From: Callaeas wilsoni
Taxonomy: Eukaryota; Chordata; Aves; Passeriformes; Callaeidae
Direction: 5' to 3'
Assembly (NCBI GenBank): GCA_013398955.1
Contig: VWPU01018628.1
Coordinates: 102,184 to 166,183, forward strand
DNA: 64,000 nt
The notes below the pieces were generated by a model. That model had not been told where the DNA came from. It did no database searches and worked only from the letters and a program-made list of their open reading frames with translations. The position numbers were made by a program, and so were the translations under genes. Below, piece by piece: positions 11,129-22,881 of the stretch (the first letter of the stretch is position 1; every line of letters begins with the position of its first letter).

Positions 11129-12837
11129 AATGTGAGTTGTAGGGTATTAGAGCTGGGAAATCTCAGGCTGCATGGATAGAACAAAGGTTGTAGAAATAAC
11201 TGGGGACAGGTTTTGCTGTCCCCCAAACTAGCCTCTAAAAATGGAAGATGGGTTTTCCAGCAAAGCAAGAATGAAAAAAATGAAGAATGAAAATCTGCTG
11301 TCTACAGAATAAAAAAAAATTCTTACCCGAAACTCAGGTGTAAAAAGACTCCATCTTCTCCACCTTCTTTGTTCTTTCCTTCCACTGCCCTTGCTGCCAT
11401 GGTTTCAATGGCGTTTAAAACAAACAAATAAGAAAATCTAGGAAGAGCTAGAAAGAACATGAGACAGCAAATGGGAAACACATTAAGAAGCACAAACTCT
11501 TCATTTTTGTATCAACCATAGATCAGAGCTTTCAGAGAATAATTACCAATTTTTTTATCAGTTCTGTCTAATTAGCTTGTTCTTGATTAGCTTGTTGCAT
11601 GTGAACACATAGAAACAGCAGTGATTGGTGGATGCAGTGTGACCCTGCCTACATAAGAAAATACTCCTTCCAGAGGGAAAAAAAAAAAAGATAAATTCTT
11701 TTTTTTCAAGGGTTTCTTTGGGTCATTTATGAAGGAAAACTGAGCATCCTCTGTGCATTGAGCAGCTTAGCTACCTTTGCCCCAGTGCAGGTGTGTTCCT
11801 GCAGGCTACAGCTGGATTATAGCCCTTCTTGTAGACTGCCACTCAGCGAAATGGACTGAAACCTCCCACAGAACAACAGTAAGAAGCAGGAGTCCATCTT
11901 GATTTACACTATTACCTTTATTTTGTTGTATCTTTAATTCCCTAGCTGTGTCAACCCATGGCAATTTTTCACCCTGTACTCTGAGGAAATTTGGCTAACT
12001 ATGCTATTAGGAAAAGTTTATGTTTAGTTGATCCTACTTTGGAAAAACACGGTGGAAAAAATTACTTCTTAAGGGATCTTACCACTCTGTCTTTCTATGT
12101 TACTATCCCTGCAAAGGCACAGGGCATAAATATAAAGTACACGTGCACACTGCTATATCACAAATCACACTCAGCTGCACACGCTGCCACAAGGGAGCTG
12201 GAGGAGGTGTCAAACCAACTATGGCACCATGGCTGGATGCCTTGTTCTCACAGGAAAATACACAGTTTAAAAAATCCTGCTATGCTGTGACTGCTTGGAG
12301 GGGGACCAGCAGTCGGGAGTTTTGTGTCACCTCTTCCTTTTGCACAGTATCTACAACCTTGGGAATGTCAGAGTAAATCTACTGCAGTACTGTCACTGCT
12401 ATCAAAGCTTTATGCAAGCCACTGTGTTTCAGGTTAAAATTTTCCAGCAGTGCAGGAGTTACTGGCTCCTTCACCAACTAGAACTAATTCTGGAGACTTG
12501 AATGATCCAGTGCTTTAAAAAGATGCCCTCCCTGTTTTGATAGTTGACCTGCTATGCACAAAAAACCAGTTTGATGTATGGAATTAATCTGTTTGCTATT
12601 AGCAAGTAGTAGAAGTTAAACATACCTCTTTGTCACTTCAATTCCACATTTCTTGGCCACTTACAATTCCAGAGAACATCCTCACTGACCAATTTTCTGG
12701 CATGTGTCTTAAGATTTGAGAACAGGTAGTCTTGGATGCCTAAATTGTTTACTGAGGAAAATTGATGAAGAAAAAGTAAGGCTGCTTTTATGAAAAACAG
12801 CAACTGACCCTAAGATTTGTTCTGTTTTCTAGAGCAT

Positions 12838-12958
12838 GCTGCCAACAACAAAAAGATTTGTGGGTCCAATCCCCATATGGGCTATTTACTTAGAAGAGTT
12901 GGACTTGGTGATCCTTATCGGTCCCTTCCCTTCCAACTCAGAATCTTCTGTGAAGTAA
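12838..12958 (+). mobile_element. CR1 LINE fragment, 3' end, + orientation
   Basis: The stretch ending AGTTGGACTTGGTGATCCTT, then a CGGTCCCTTCCCTTCCAACTC-like block and AGAATCTTCTGTG, is a diverged version of the CR1 3' tail (TTGGACTAGATGATC, then GGTCCCTTCCAAC, then ATTCTATG). The sense strand is +, the only CR1 copy in this orientation in the window. The 5' limit is uncertain. Confidence 0.7.
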
Positions 12959-15427
12959 ACTCTAGTTTCTAACCTGTGTCTTCAAATATCAATAGTAATA
13001 TACATTGCACTAAACTATGTGTACCCTTACACACTCCAAGTTATCACTACTGCATGAGAATCCTGCATACACTTATTTTACCTATACTTTACGGAAAATC
13101 TCAAAACCCTAGTTCTTCCAGCTTTTTGTTCCTGGGACTGATTTGCAGACATTCAGTGTTTGTATTTGCATCTTTTGACTTGCAGTCCCTGGCAGCTCCT
13201 AGGTGTATGGGAGCTGCCCGCAGCTAAGCTCTGACTTGCTGTTTGTATTCTGTGGAGTTTTGGCAGCAGTGGTACAGAGCAGATGGCAGGCTTTTCTCCT
13301 TTCTTTAAGATGCACCAACCGACTTGGAGCTGTGGATGGCCATGAACCAGAGGCTGAATGCAACCAGTACAGGAGAGGGGGGCGGAAAAGCAACACACAA
13401 ATGACCCCACTTCTGACACTTCATAAATCCCTGTCACTCACGTCTGAGTCGAGTTCCTCCCTGCTGCTCTGGATAAGAAAAGTGATTCTGTGACATCAGT
13501 AGAGATCAGCTACAAAGTCAAGTTTTGCTCAACTCTATATAAACACAAAATAAAGGAGAGGACAAAAATCAGCCTTTATCTTTCCTATAAAAACAAGTTC
13601 AAGTTCAGTTGCTAAACCACTGGTAAACTTCATATCAGCCTTTCATACATTCATACATCAAAATGACAATATTTTCTTCTAATTGGAAGTAACACTTTCA
13701 TCAGCTCCAATACTGCTACTGATCTATATGGGTCTGCGTAAGAGAACCTGGGCCTCACATGCATATATTAAAGGTAAAATATTTTCAAATTTTCTGCCAA
13801 ACCAATCTAAGTGAAAAGCTTCCTTCTGCCACATAAAAATGGCATTCAAATCCTGCATGCCTATGGCTGCAGGACAATATTAGCTGTGATTAAAAATTAA
13901 TCTCTCATAGCAAAGTTTGTGCTTTTAAAATTTTCACAAGCTTAATTATTTACTTACATGTTTAATGAGCTTTAAATAACTGGATGACTCCTCATCCGTT
14001 GGTGTTATTGCAAATATTCAAATTACCTGGAGCACCCTGTTTTATCTCTTTTCTCTTTGACAAGACTGGTTTCTAAACCATCAAATCAATATTTATCCTG
14101 AGGAAAAATGTAGTACCAAAGCAAATTTCAACAAGTTGCCATGTGAACAGAGAGAGAATAACTAATGTGAGTTATTGTTTATGCCAGTTCAGCCTTCACC
14201 CTCCCTTACACTTTCCTCCTACCTTTTTCCCTACAAAATGGACTTAATTTCTGCCTATGCCCAGCCTGTACAAACATCCTTCACCAGTTAATAGTAGCAC
14301 ACAAAGGTGGAGTCTGTGAAAGGATAAACCAGGGTGCCCTTAGCTGTATCACAGCTGTTTCATTCCAGACCAGTGTGAAAGCCTGGCTTATGCACATGAG
14401 GAGTTTGCTTTTTGAAGTCAGCAAATCACTGAATTGCTGGCTGCAAATATGTCGTAATTACTGCAAGACATTCCTCCATCTCCATAGACCATTATACTGC
14501 TGACTTAGAGCTTGTCGACACAAGGAAGCTACTTCTTAGTAAGGAAGTTAATTTACAGCTTAGTACTATTCTTCTGTGGACACATTCAGTGTCCATGAAA
14601 TAAACTACTGTTCATTCAAGCTTTAAGTGAATATTTGCTCAGGATCCAATCCCTGAAGACTATTCAGTTCAGTTTAGATCAGACTTGTGAGACCTAGTGA
14701 AGACTAATCAGCTGAACACACCAAAATACCCAGTTTTTAAAAAGTGATGAAAAAAGCTGGAAGAAAACTGTAGCATTCCTTCGAAGTTATGTTTTTCACC
14801 CATAGTAATCCATTCTTGATATGCCTCTGCAGCTTGCCAAACAGTTGGCAGGTTAACTGCTTGAAAGTTAACTCCTAAGCAGCCTAGGCAAAGGCTCTTG
14901 CTATATCACAGACACACAGGCACACATAAGGTGCATTCTGCTGTTAGTCAGACAGCTGTTAACAGAACCATTACATTTTCAAAAGGAAAATGAAGCCTTC
15001 CTGGTGCTTCATTTCCTCTTCGATGCTGTGCTGCAAAATCCACTGGCCTTCTACCATCCCTTTCCTAAAATCAGGATTTCTTTGTCAACTAAACTGTTCT
15101 GACTGGTCTGGCTCTTCTATTTTGAGCTTAACTGTTCTACCCATCTGCTCAACTGTTCTACCCATCCCTTCTTTCCTGTTCAATTTGATGTCCCATCCTT
15201 TCTGAATTAACACTGACTAAGGCAACCTTCCTGAAACATTACAAAATAAGACCTATATTCAGTGGGAAGTGGAAAATTTCAAGACATGGCAGCATGGTCT
15301 GAAAATATCCCTCTTCCAGTTGTATCAGTTACAAGTTTGGAATCATGAGGACAATGGTCTGACAGCTTGTCTTGGGGTGATTCTATGTCCATACTGTATT
15401 CTCCATCACCTGCTTGATCTCTAGTGT
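12959..15427. other. AT-rich non-coding DNA
   Basis: No exon, RNA gene or dated repeat was recognised. Overlapping frames on both strands at 13153-13493 have no family resemblance. A 21-base-period duplication lies at 15128-15168, shortly before the LTR-like element. Confidence 0.6.
15128..15168. repeat. 21-base-period tandem duplication
   Basis: The 16-base core AACTGTTCTACCCATC occurs at 15130-15145 and again at 15151-15166. A third, partial AACTGTTCTGAC lies slightly upstream. This is a likely slippage duplication. Confidence 0.8.
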
Positions 15428-15429
15428 AC

Positions 15430-16012
15430 CTTTAATTTGAAAAGGGGGGAGAGAGAAACCGAGAGAACTCTTCAAAGCAGCCAGCTTGACCTTGCAACTA
15501 GAATGTTTGCATTTTCTCTCTCGATCTGACAACTTTTGTGGGTTAGAAGAGTTTTGCTCTCTAGCTTCTTCGGCTCTCAGCGGAGAAGGGACTGCGATCT
15601 GCCTCAGCAGCTTCTGTTCCTTTCTGGACTGTTTTTGGCTTGCTTTTCATCTGAGCCCGGCTGTCATCTCCGGACCTGCTCGGCGGGACCCTCCAAGGGG
15701 GATCGTCGGACCCTGCCTGGCCGGCCCGGCCCAGCTCAGGACTGCAGGTTTTACCTACAGAAAGAACTCTAAAATCCATAGTCCTCTTTTAGGGGACAGG
15801 GGCGGAGGTTTCAATATCCTTTTTTGCCCTGACAGCGGGGGACTCTATTTGTTAAATAAAAAGTTTTTTCCACTTTCATTTGAGAAATTATTTTCCCGAA
15901 CTTGTGGGGGAGGTGCTGCCGGGGCCTGCTTGCCTGGCAGGCAGGAGAGAGAGAGAGAGACGCCCCTCTCGGGTTGTTTCCTCCTGGATTTGTGTCCAAA
16001 CCGGCACACTGC
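15430..16012 (+). mobile_element. Solo-LTR-like element of an avian endogenous retrovirus
   Basis: This GC-rich, CpG-containing block of about 580 bases is abruptly different from its AT-rich flanks and has no CpG-island context. It contains a polyadenylation signal AATAAA at 15855-15860 followed by a T-rich and then a G/T-rich stretch, as in the R-U5 part of an LTR. The right end, TTTGTGTCCAAACCGGCACA, closes with CA as LTRs do. No gag, pol or env frame lies on either side, so it would be a solo or fragmentary LTR. I could not fix the left end or see a clean target-site duplication. The + orientation is inferred from the polyadenylation signal. The frame at 15486-16070 is not a host protein. 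Confidence 0.55.
15944..15961. repeat. GA dinucleotide run inside the LTR-like element
   Basis: About nine GA units run without a break near the 3' end of the LTR-like block. This is a simple repeat, probably expanded after insertion. Confidence 0.8.
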
Positions 16013-17096
16013 TTCAAAGTATGTAGACTTAGATTTCATAAATATTTTGCACATGGGGCTGCCTTTTTGAGTGACTTGTAAGTAATAAAAGATAAAGCTT
16101 GAGCTCTCTTGCCAACACTAGACTGTGACTAGAACAAATTCTTAAAGAGTCCCACACAGAGCCCCTGTGATTCTTGGATTTGCAGGTAAATTTTGATGCA
16201 AAAAGACAGAAGAAACTGTCTGATATAAATTACAATGAACATAATCTGATTTCTTCTGCCAGGAAAGCCAGGTGAGCCCTAGGCATAGTGCAGATCCCTT
16301 AAGAGTGTGTAAAAGAAGATAGGTTTAGGTCTATTCTGTACAAAGACCCTCAGTGCGCTACACCCTTACTCCTGACAAAAAAAAAAAAGAAAACAAAACC
16401 AAAACCAACACTTTGCCCAGGCTAAACAGGGGAAATTTAAAAAGAGTGTGAAGAGAAAGTTCCAAATAACTTACAGGAAGAAATGAAAGGATGTTCATCC
16501 CTTCTGCACGTGCACTTTTAAGCCTTGGGCAAGGCCATTGTTTTTGAAAGCAGAGGAGGTGCAGGTGGAGTTTGTAACTGTAGGTCTTTTTTCCATTCTC
16601 ACAGGGATTTCATGTACTGATGAACTACAGAACTCAGAGGGCAACAAAGGCTCCACCATAGCAGACAAAGCTGAAAATGCTGCTATTCTTGGGTGGGATC
16701 TTTTGATTGTTTTTAACAACCTTTTTTGTTGTTATTCTCACAGTGACTGAGCAGAAGCATGTTGAATGCTTTCTAGAATAGGTGAAGGCATGCAAAGCAA
16801 AGCAAATCAATTTTTTCCATTTGGTGTATGTATGGAACAAAAAATGTTATGCTGTTAAATGCAACACATTACTGTCACCAAAGGTTTGGGCACCACTCAA
16901 TTCAAGATGGCCCTATGACCTAGAACAGGACAGAACTTCTTTTACAAAGTGTATATAGCTACTATTGAAACAAAAGCATAGCCCTCTGTCAGTGAAGAAT
17001 CATCCTGACAGACAATCTTTGTAATCTACATTACCCACATCCCAGCCAGAAGACAATATCCCTCTTCATATGTGGGAATCACAGAAAAAAGCTTCA
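16013..17096. other. AT-rich non-coding DNA
   Basis: No gene is visible. An A-rich stretch at about 16376-16410 (a run of A followed by AAAACAAAACC-like sequence) could be a decayed retroposon tail, but nothing recognisable precedes it. Opposing frames at 16495-16840 show no family resemblance. Confidence 0.55.
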
Positions 17097-17430
17097 CAGA
17101 ATAACAGAATAAGTAGAGTTGGAAGAGACCCTCAAGGATCATTTTAACTCCTGCGCTGCAGAGGACCGTCCCCAAGAGTCACACCATGTATCTGAGAGCA
17201 TTGTCCAAACACTTGAACTCTGTCAGGCTGGTGCTGGGACCACTTCCCTGGAGAGCTTGTTAGAGTGCCCAGCCACCCTCTTAGTGAAGAACCTTTTTCT
17301 AATATCCAACCTAAACCTCCCCTGACACAAGTTCAGGCCATTCCCTCAGGTCCTGTCCCTGGGCACCAGAGAGACAAAGGCAGTTCCTGCCCCTTCTCTT
17401 CCTCTCATGAGGAAGTTTTACCAGTTTCTT
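17097..17430 (-). mobile_element. CR1 LINE fragment, 3' end, inverted
   Basis: The fragment begins with the reversed CR1 tail (CACAGAATAACAGAATAAG), then GTTGGAAGAGACC, and continues through CAAGAGTCACACCATG and TTGTCCAAACACTTGAACTC to GGCCATTCCCTCAGGTCCTG. The minus-strand translation corresponds to the ORF2 C-terminus and 3' untranslated region, but the frame is broken. It belongs to the same subfamily as the copy at 33.0 kb, with which it shares nearly all block order. It is 5'-truncated. Confidence 0.9.
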
Positions 17431-19507
17431 CCTTCAGATATGTTCAGGTGAGGCAAGTTGTACTGGTACCAAAACATCTCCACAAAACCCTTTCATTCTT
17501 TTTTTTTCCAGGAAGAGGATTTTGCCTTACATTCTGCAAAGTTCCAGGTGACTCCAAGGGGGACATAGCTGTAAAGGCTGCTTGTGCACTTTACCATAAC
17601 CCTTCTTAGCATGTTAGAGGCCAATGCAGAGAATTTCTTTGGTAGCAAGTGAAGAATGTCAAAAATCACTCATGAATAGAGAACCTCTACATTGTTTATT
17701 AAATAGAATTGCAGTATGCAGTTCAGCAGCCAAACCCAGACTTCTTGAATCCATTTGCATTCATATATTTGTTATTAGTATCAGGCCTGTAAAAATGTAT
17801 GTATTTCACCTGTCGTTGAATGCCACTGACATCAGCACATAGGACAATTCTCCTAGCCAAGACCCACATCCTGCATCTGAACTAGATCAAGCATCACATT
17901 TAAGATTCATATGTCATATAGTGAGGTAATGTAAAGGCAGGAACAATGTGTATCCCCCCTGCCGCGACAACTGAGTAGAAAAAGGAAGAACATATATTAA
18001 ACCTACAAGTGATGTTTCTGTGGCATGGGCACTCTGCCTTCATTTGATCAATCCAGTATTTCCTTTAGGAACAGCTGAACTCATACAATTCCTGGTAAGG
18101 TATGGTGAGCTGTGATAATTTCACATCAGTGTCAAGATGACTGAAATCAGGGAAACAAAGAGAAGGCTTAAGACTGCTTGATAAGGTCTGTATTGCATTG
18201 CAGGCGCTGGGGTAAACTAAAAGAGCAGAGGTTCAGCCATATGATTCAGAATTTTATTCAGTTCAACACTAAAATGTCCAATTTATATTTTTTAATGGCA
18301 ATCAGAAGAAAGAAAATTACCCACACATTTCCAACTCCTAGATAGATGCATTTATTGTCTGTTTACTACCTAGAATTCTCAGCCTGCTGGGATTGTAAAG
18401 CTAAGTCTCAAACCCAGGCAGAGGCTTTCAGTTATTGCTAACAGGTAACCATATAAAAAAATAAGAGAACAGCATTTCTTACACAGAAAGAATTGTTATT
18501 TACATAGTGCCTAGAGCATGCTACAGGCTCTGAGGGGAAAGTTAAATAACGAACATATGATGTAAAGCAATAATCCTGCTCTTACTGTAATAAAAATGAA
18601 TGTGCTTGCTTCCCTAGGCACAAGGCTGGTCTCCACATTCGTTTTGCTACTGAACTAGCCATGTGTTTTAAAATTGCTATGCTGCAGAGGTTTGTTTTGT
18701 TTTCTTTTCTTTCACTATTAAACCTCTCAGTTCCTGAGCCACATAACGGGAAGAGATTATTGAGTTCAGCACAGTTCTTAAAGTCAAAAATAGTTACTTC
18801 TCCAATAGGGAGGTCTTTTGTTCAGAGCACAAGGCTGTTTAGACAGTGTAGATCTGTAAGCTGTAAGGAACAATTAGTGCCAGAGAAATTAGCCTGTTCT
18901 TTTTGCTCATCAGTGTATGTTACCATCTTGGCATGAAAAAAGAAAAGCTGCACAGTATTAACAGAAGAATTATTTAAAAGGTAAGACACACCCATAGCCA
19001 AGCTTCTGCAGTTCACTGATTGTGCTGACAAACCCCAAACAGTAGCTGGGCATGACCAAAAGACATCCTTTGAATGCTCTGCTCTCACAATCAAATGCAA
19101 GTGCATGTGTGCTTGCAGGTTCTCAATCTGTAGCATCTGTGTGCGCACTGCGGGACAGTCTGAGCATTTAATGCAAATTTAAAGGGAGCTCAGTTGAGAA
19201 AAGTACCCAGATGTCTGGCTTGTATAGAGAAATATTCTTAGTTTAAGCATATGTTGGACATCCATTTGAAAACAAAGAAACAGAGAACTCCATTTTTCTG
19301 AGAGAAGAAGGCTTATGTTACAACAATTAACTTCCACTTACCTTCTTTTTGACTTCACATTCTTCATGATATTTTGCTTTATTATTTTACCTCCATCCTG
19401 ATGCAAAAGCATTTATTATCATTTCATTTATTACATGTGATAGTTGCCACAACACATTTTATTGTTTGTACTATAGTAATGCATAAGACTTCTAGTTAGT
19501 AGTTGTT

Positions 19508-19546
19508 ACTTACACATTACATTTGGTACTGTGTAAGTACCAAATA
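19508..19546. repeat. Nested alternative hairpins
   Basis: ATTTGGTACT (19521-19530) and AGTACCAAAT (19536-19545) are exact reverse complements around a GTGTA loop. In addition ACTTACACA (19508-19516) pairs with TGTGTAAGT (19530-19538). The two pairings share bases and so exclude each other. Confidence 0.8.
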
Positions 19547-21098
19547 TGAACACAGTTATTGCAGCATATAAGAATTTTTCACATGTAATGCACTGTATTT
19601 GCAGACTGTGAACTCTAATAAAAAATTAAGTCTCTTTAGCTCCATACTCAGCCTCATATATTTCATTAGATCATTTCAGAAATCTATTTATAAAATCTCA
19701 GTTACATGGCTGAAGTCTTAATTTCAGCCTGGAGAGGCTAATGGGGATATTCCTGCTAATGAGGAAAAAAATCTGACCAAAAAAAATCCCACACTCGAGA
19801 TAAGAATGTGTCATTCTATTTCCTAATGCTCAAAGGGAAGCTGAAAGTGAAGACTTAAGGATCCTAATTGCCGTGTTTACTGCACAGGACTTCTACATGA
19901 GGTATAACTGGAGTTCTTGCCTTTGTAGGCCAGACAATTAATATTCCATTAAACAGGGCTCCAATTACACTTGCAAGGAAGCTGAATTGGAAATCTGTGC
20001 TATTTTTAAAGACAATGCAGTTTACAATAAAATTCCAGCTCAACTGGCTTAGTTTCCAAGCTGACGAGACATGTCCAGTCTTGTCAGAAACATCAGAGGG
20101 GCACAAGCTTTCTACCCTCTGGTATAAAATATCCTTCTCAAGAACAGCTCTCTTAGAGTTTAAGCTGTCCAAATTAGAAATGTAAAACCACCTTAAAATA
20201 CTGTAGGACAGGAACGATGTTTGAAAGTGCTACGTGTCTACCTGATTTTCGACACAATCACTGTGAGACAGATTAGGAGATACACTTGCCTGAAGCACAG
20301 CATTTTCCACTGCTGCAGTCTGGGATTTCTAGCTGCAAGTCTGAGTCACCACTGAAGTGACACAAGAAGGGACAAAGATCTGGAGAGACAAAGAGTAAGG
20401 GCAGATGAGAAGAAAGAATGGAAAGGAAGCGCAAAAAATACAAACACTCACAAGCACAGACTCAGAAGACAATCCATGATAGGCAGGGTCTTTTGAAAGA
20501 GACTGCAATACTAGCTCTGGTATGCTAGTCTTCAAAAGATTGTTTTATCTACACCAATTTTAGTTTGTAATTCTGTCCTCCCAAGCATGCTGACACTTCT
20601 TTAAAAGTATGAAAACTGTTTCTTCGCTGGTATACATGCAAGCCCACAGTTGCTACAAAATTCAGGAGACAATAAAATTGTGTGAATAATTGTAAATCAG
20701 ATAATCTCGTTATTCCACTAGGGACACAAAAATTACAGTTTTGGTAAACTTCGTATTCATGAGGAAGTCAGAAGATTCACTTTTATGTTTAATGGGCCCC
20801 CAGACGGTTCAGTACTTAGTAAACAGCAATTGTGCAGTTTCCTTTAAATATCCCTGAAGTGAAAGAAAACAAATGCAGGTGGAAAGTCTACATCAACAGC
20901 TGTGGGCAATGCAAGGGGAGGGGGAGGGGAAAACAACATCAAAGACTGTAAAGCTGATAGAATGGTTACATTCCTACCACCTCCCTTCATTTCCTATAGC
21001 AAATCAAAATATTTCTTCTCATTGTATTTGTGCTGTTTTGCAGCGTAGGGATGACCAGTAAACATCTGCATCCAGCAGCCTGGTAACAACAGAGTACT

Positions 21099-21129
<31 letters not shown>

Positions 21130-21155
21130 AGAGAGAGAGAGAGAAAGGGAGAAGG
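21099..21155. repeat. GA-rich simple repeat
   Basis: A GA run of about 12 units is followed by AAAAGGA, a second run of about 11 units and then AAAGGGAGAAGG. The + strand is pure purine throughout. It explains the serine- and leucine-rich frame read across it on the minus strand. Confidence 0.9.
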
Positions 21156-22502
21156 CAATCAGTGCTTTAGAAGTGGAGAAAAGAAAGTCTGTGAGGGGAT
21201 AATGGGTGAGATTCCAGCGAAAAACACACCCAAAAAAACCCACAAGAAGGAGGGAAAATATCATAAGCATTTATAGCAAATTGCAAAGATGCTTGTAAGA
21301 GTGAGGAGACATTCTTCCTCTTTACTGCTTAATTTTACATTGCTGTCCAATATCATGGTTTCTGCGAGTGCATGCCACAGTTTAAATAGGTAAATAGGAG
21401 CAATCTGTACCTCATGAAAGAATAAAAATATTCGTTCATTTCTTTTGTAAGTGTTTAATGACAAACTGTACTTACATTTCCTTTATGGAGTGGTACACAA
21501 AAACCATGAATGTTTATTATGTTACAAATGCTTGTATTAAGTTTCCTTCAATTTAGTCTCTTCTAGACCAAAGGAGGATTGCTATGTTGTGCTTTGAGAT
21601 CTTATCTTTCTGTTAAGACAGTTAAAAAGAAAAAAGCAATTTCAGTGTCAGAAATATCTACAAACACTTGTGAAACTGAGCTAGAAGTCCCCATGGATAA
21701 TCCGTATCTTCAGTTCACAGGTCTCTTAGGGTCACCTTTTCCATTCTTTATAGCATTGTCCTTGAAACATAGGTAGGAACAGTCGTGTTGTAAACACATA
21801 CAATACAAAAGAACAAGCTCCTCACCTGATCTTGCTGGCTAATGACCAGCGGGTAAATTTATGGAATTAATACAAAAGGCCAAATTGAGACTGGGTAAAT
21901 TTTACCTAGGGGAAGAATGTATTTAAGCCTCCTCAAGCACAAAATTCAACCCAGCTGTAGGATTCACATCTGGTCTCAGTAAACACACTACAATGTACTT
22001 ATTTTAGCTCTTTTAAAAATTGCTGTGCATGCCTCACCACTGTGGTTTTAACACTGTAGAGATATCCAGCTCTTACAGAGCAAGTAAACATTTCAGTTCG
22101 CTCCTAGAAAAGACCTCAGAAATGTATTCTTTTTACTGTTTTCTCCATCTTATAGTGCAAGCTCAGAAAAGAATGATTTCGTGTTGATCTGGAGGTTTTG
22201 TAAGTCTCTTTTGAGCACTTATGGTTGATCCAAGATCAAAATTCTCAGTAGAAGTAATCCTTTCATGCTAAAATCCGTACAGTATTGCTGCAAGCTTTGT
22301 GCCCAACAGAAGACTCATTCAGGCAGCGTTACCACTGGGACTACTGAAAATTACTTTGCAAGGTAATTGTGGTGCAGGACGGGCTTGCGTTACGCTTCTG
22401 CTAGCAGCGCTTAAAGGAAATGCAGAAGTATGGTTTACAGGATCGGAGGCGCTCTGCAGGAGCGGAAAGCGAGCGGCGCAGGCGGCGCACGCCCTGCGGC
22501 AG

Positions 22503-22521
22503 TGACCGGCAGTAACCCCGC
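22503..22521 (+). repeat. First copy of a 19-base exact repeat in CpG island 2
   Basis: TGACCGGCAGTAACCCCGC occurs here and again, without mismatch, at 22863-22881, exactly 360 bases away. The following bases are also similar in character (CGCAGCC versus CGCGAGCG). The repeat is GC-rich and is not part of any repeat family I recognise. Confidence 0.85.
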
Positions 22522-22862
22522 TCGCAGCCACCCTCGGCGAGCAGCGAAAACACGCGCTCCCCTTGCCAGCGTTTGGGATGAGCAAGCTCCACGGTATCCA
22601 CAGTGCGAACACATAACCTCTCGGCTGTAAAATAGGTGGTGGTCGTGGGAGCAGAGTGGGAGCCGAACTGACGAACGTAACACGCACCGGCTCCTGCTGC
22701 TCGGGATAGTCCGCGCCCTTCCTAGAGTGTCACTGCCACCTGCGTGGCTTCCTGGGGGAAAGGCTGGGGGCCTGGGGGGCACGGGGGCAGCAGATGGCCT
22801 CGGGGTGGGTGGCCGGAGGAGCAGGCTGCGGGAGCGCGGCAGCGCTCGGGACTCGGGCAGCC

Positions 22863-22881
22863 TGACCGGCAGTAACCCCGC
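22863..22881 (+). repeat. Second copy of the 19-base exact repeat
   Basis: This is identical to 22503-22521 and in the same orientation. It lies in the most CpG-dense part of the island, followed by a GCGAGCGCCGCCGCC stretch. Confidence 0.85.

Larger units (their letters stand above)
7806..12835. other. AT-rich non-coding DNA with small repeats
   Basis: No coding exon or recognisable RNA gene was found. The frames around 8350-9210 lie in a CT-rich stretch and are rich in Ser, Leu, Phe and Cys, as expected from pyrimidine-rich DNA. The interval holds a CT-rich near-tandem array (8988-9036) and a perfect inverted repeat (11096-11128). Short A and T runs occur at about 11684-11707. Confidence 0.6.
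17431..22385. other. AT-rich non-coding DNA with hairpin and GA tract
   Basis: No coding exon was recognised; open frames are short and without domains. The stretch contains an inverted repeat at 19508-19546 and a GA-rich simple repeat at 21099-21155. A donor-like AAG followed by GTAATT lies near 22360, just before CpG island 2, without a supporting exon. Confidence 0.6.
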
